From Deltaproteobacteria bacterium (GTDB taxonomy: Bacteria; Desulfobacterota; Syntrophobacteria; BM002): a stretch of DNA of 5,200 bases. How positions within the stretch are numbered: the stretch's first letter is position 1; each line of letters opens with the position of its first letter. The translations under genes were made by a program, and so were the position numbers. The notes beneath the pieces are model-generated. The model saw only the letters and a list, made by a program, of their open reading frames with translations. It ran no database searches and was not told the DNA's origin. This document shows positions 4,602 to 5,200 of the stretch, piece after piece. Where the stretch lies: the NCBI GenBank assembly GCA_017861095.1, contig JAGFXI010000178.1, positions 1-5,200 of the forward strand, in the 5' to 3' direction.

Positions 4602-5200
4602 ATGACCGAGTGGCAGCAACGGCTTGCGGAGCGGCTGAAGGCGGCGAGGGGTGAACAGCCGGTTGATCTCCTCTTGCGGGGAGGTCGAGTGCTGAACGTC
4701 TTCACCGGCGAGTTGGTGCCGACGGCCGTTGCCGTCTTCGACGGGGTTGTGGTCGGCTACGGCGATCGCCCGGCTCGAGAGGTGGAGAACCTTCAGGACG
4801 CTGTGATCGCGCCAGGATTCATGGACGGTCATGTCCACCTGGAGAGCAGCCTCCTCCTGCCGGCGGAATTCGCCCGGGCGGTCCTGCCCCACGGCACCAC
4901 CACGGTAGTGGCCGACCCGCACGAGATCGCCAATGTCTCCGGACTTGCCGGCATCCGGTTCATGCTGGAGGCGAGCGAGGCGATCGGGCTGGAGGTGTTG
5001 CTCATGGCGTCGTCCTGCGTGCCTGCAAGTCTTCTGGAGACTGCAGGGGCAGAACTGACCGCGGACGACCTGGGAGCTCTCGCTCGCCATCCGCGAGTGC
5101 TCGGACTGGCTGAGGTGATGAACTTCCCCGGCGTAGTCCTCGGGGACCCGGCCGTGCTCGCCAAGCTGGAGCGATTTCGGGGTCGGGTGATCGACGGGCA
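4602..5200 (+). CDS. ade: Adenine deaminase (Ade type), 3'-truncated by the window edge
   Basis: About 199 residues of an amidohydrolase-fold enzyme are visible, open to the last base. Ade converts adenine to hypoxanthine and ammonia in purine salvage (EC 3.5.4.2). The family order is clear: a short N-terminal helix, DLLLRGGRVLNVFTGE (22-37, beta-sandwich start), APGFMDGHVHLESS (70-83) with the metal-binding HxH, PHGTTTVVADPHEIANV (96-112), SSCVPASLLETAGAEL (137-152) and GLAEVMNFPGVVLG (167-180). The MNFPGV and DPHEIANV blocks separate it from dihydroorotase and from ADA-type deaminases. Members are usually about 550-600 residues, so roughly two thirds lies beyond the window. The start at 4602 puts about 20 residues before DLLLRGG, the usual spacing. 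It is divergent from the Cys4 gene and probably has its own promoter (4436-4464). Confidence 0.93.
   Translation, partial: MTEWQQRLAERLKAARGEQPVDLLLRGGRVLNVFTGELVPTAVAVFDGVVVGYGDRPAREVENLQDAVIAPGFMDGHVHLESSLLLPAEFARAVLPHGTTTVVADPHEIANVSGLAGIRFMLEASEAIGLEVLLMASSCVPASLLETAGAELTADDLGALARHPRVLGLAEVMNFPGVVLGDPAVLAKLERFRGRVIDG

Overview
The window is GC-rich, densely packed bacterial DNA with tightly spaced genes, Shine-Dalgarno sites and sigma70-like promoters. The gene set (an AmmeMemoRadiSam pair, a divergent dihydrouridine synthase, several small cysteine-rich proteins and an Ade-type adenine deaminase) would suit an environmental bacterium such as a deltaproteobacterium-like or NC10/Methylomirabilota-like lineage. 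That placement is an inference from gene content and base composition only and is held with low confidence.

Layout, left to right. Positions 1-462 (+) hold the C-terminal three quarters of an AMMECR1-domain protein (AmmeMemoRadiSam system protein A) whose start lies before the window. The gene for its radical SAM partner (544-1707, +) follows and carries an unusual twin-arginine signal sequence. A convergent gene (2735-1740, -) encodes a divergent tRNA-dihydrouridine synthase-family flavoprotein. The 248-bp divergent gap upstream of it is mostly filled by a 180-bp imperfect palindrome (2754-2933), with near-perfect terminal inverted repeats and TA on both flanks. It looks like a non-autonomous MITE-like element. 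Next is a probable membrane-tethered alpha/beta-hydrolase of lipase type (2984-3817, +), followed 39 bp later by a 56-residue zinc-ribbon protein (3857-4027, +).

A 61-residue Cys4 protein lies on the minus strand (4299-4114). It has a strong sigma70 promoter and a near-consensus ribosome-binding site. A divergent control region (4300-4601) separates it from an adenine deaminase gene (4602 onward, +) that runs off the right edge.

Functionally, the clearest linkage is the AMMECR1/radical SAM pair, two of the three parts of the conserved but functionally unresolved AmmeMemoRadiSam system. The third, Memo, is not in view and would be expected upstream. The rest look like independent housekeeping units: tRNA modification, lipid or ester hydrolysis, purine salvage, and two tiny metal-binding proteins of unknown role. 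The most notable non-coding structure is the 180-bp palindrome, whose ends sit within about 20 bp of the synthase start codon and about 50 bp of the hydrolase start codon. It may therefore influence expression of both.
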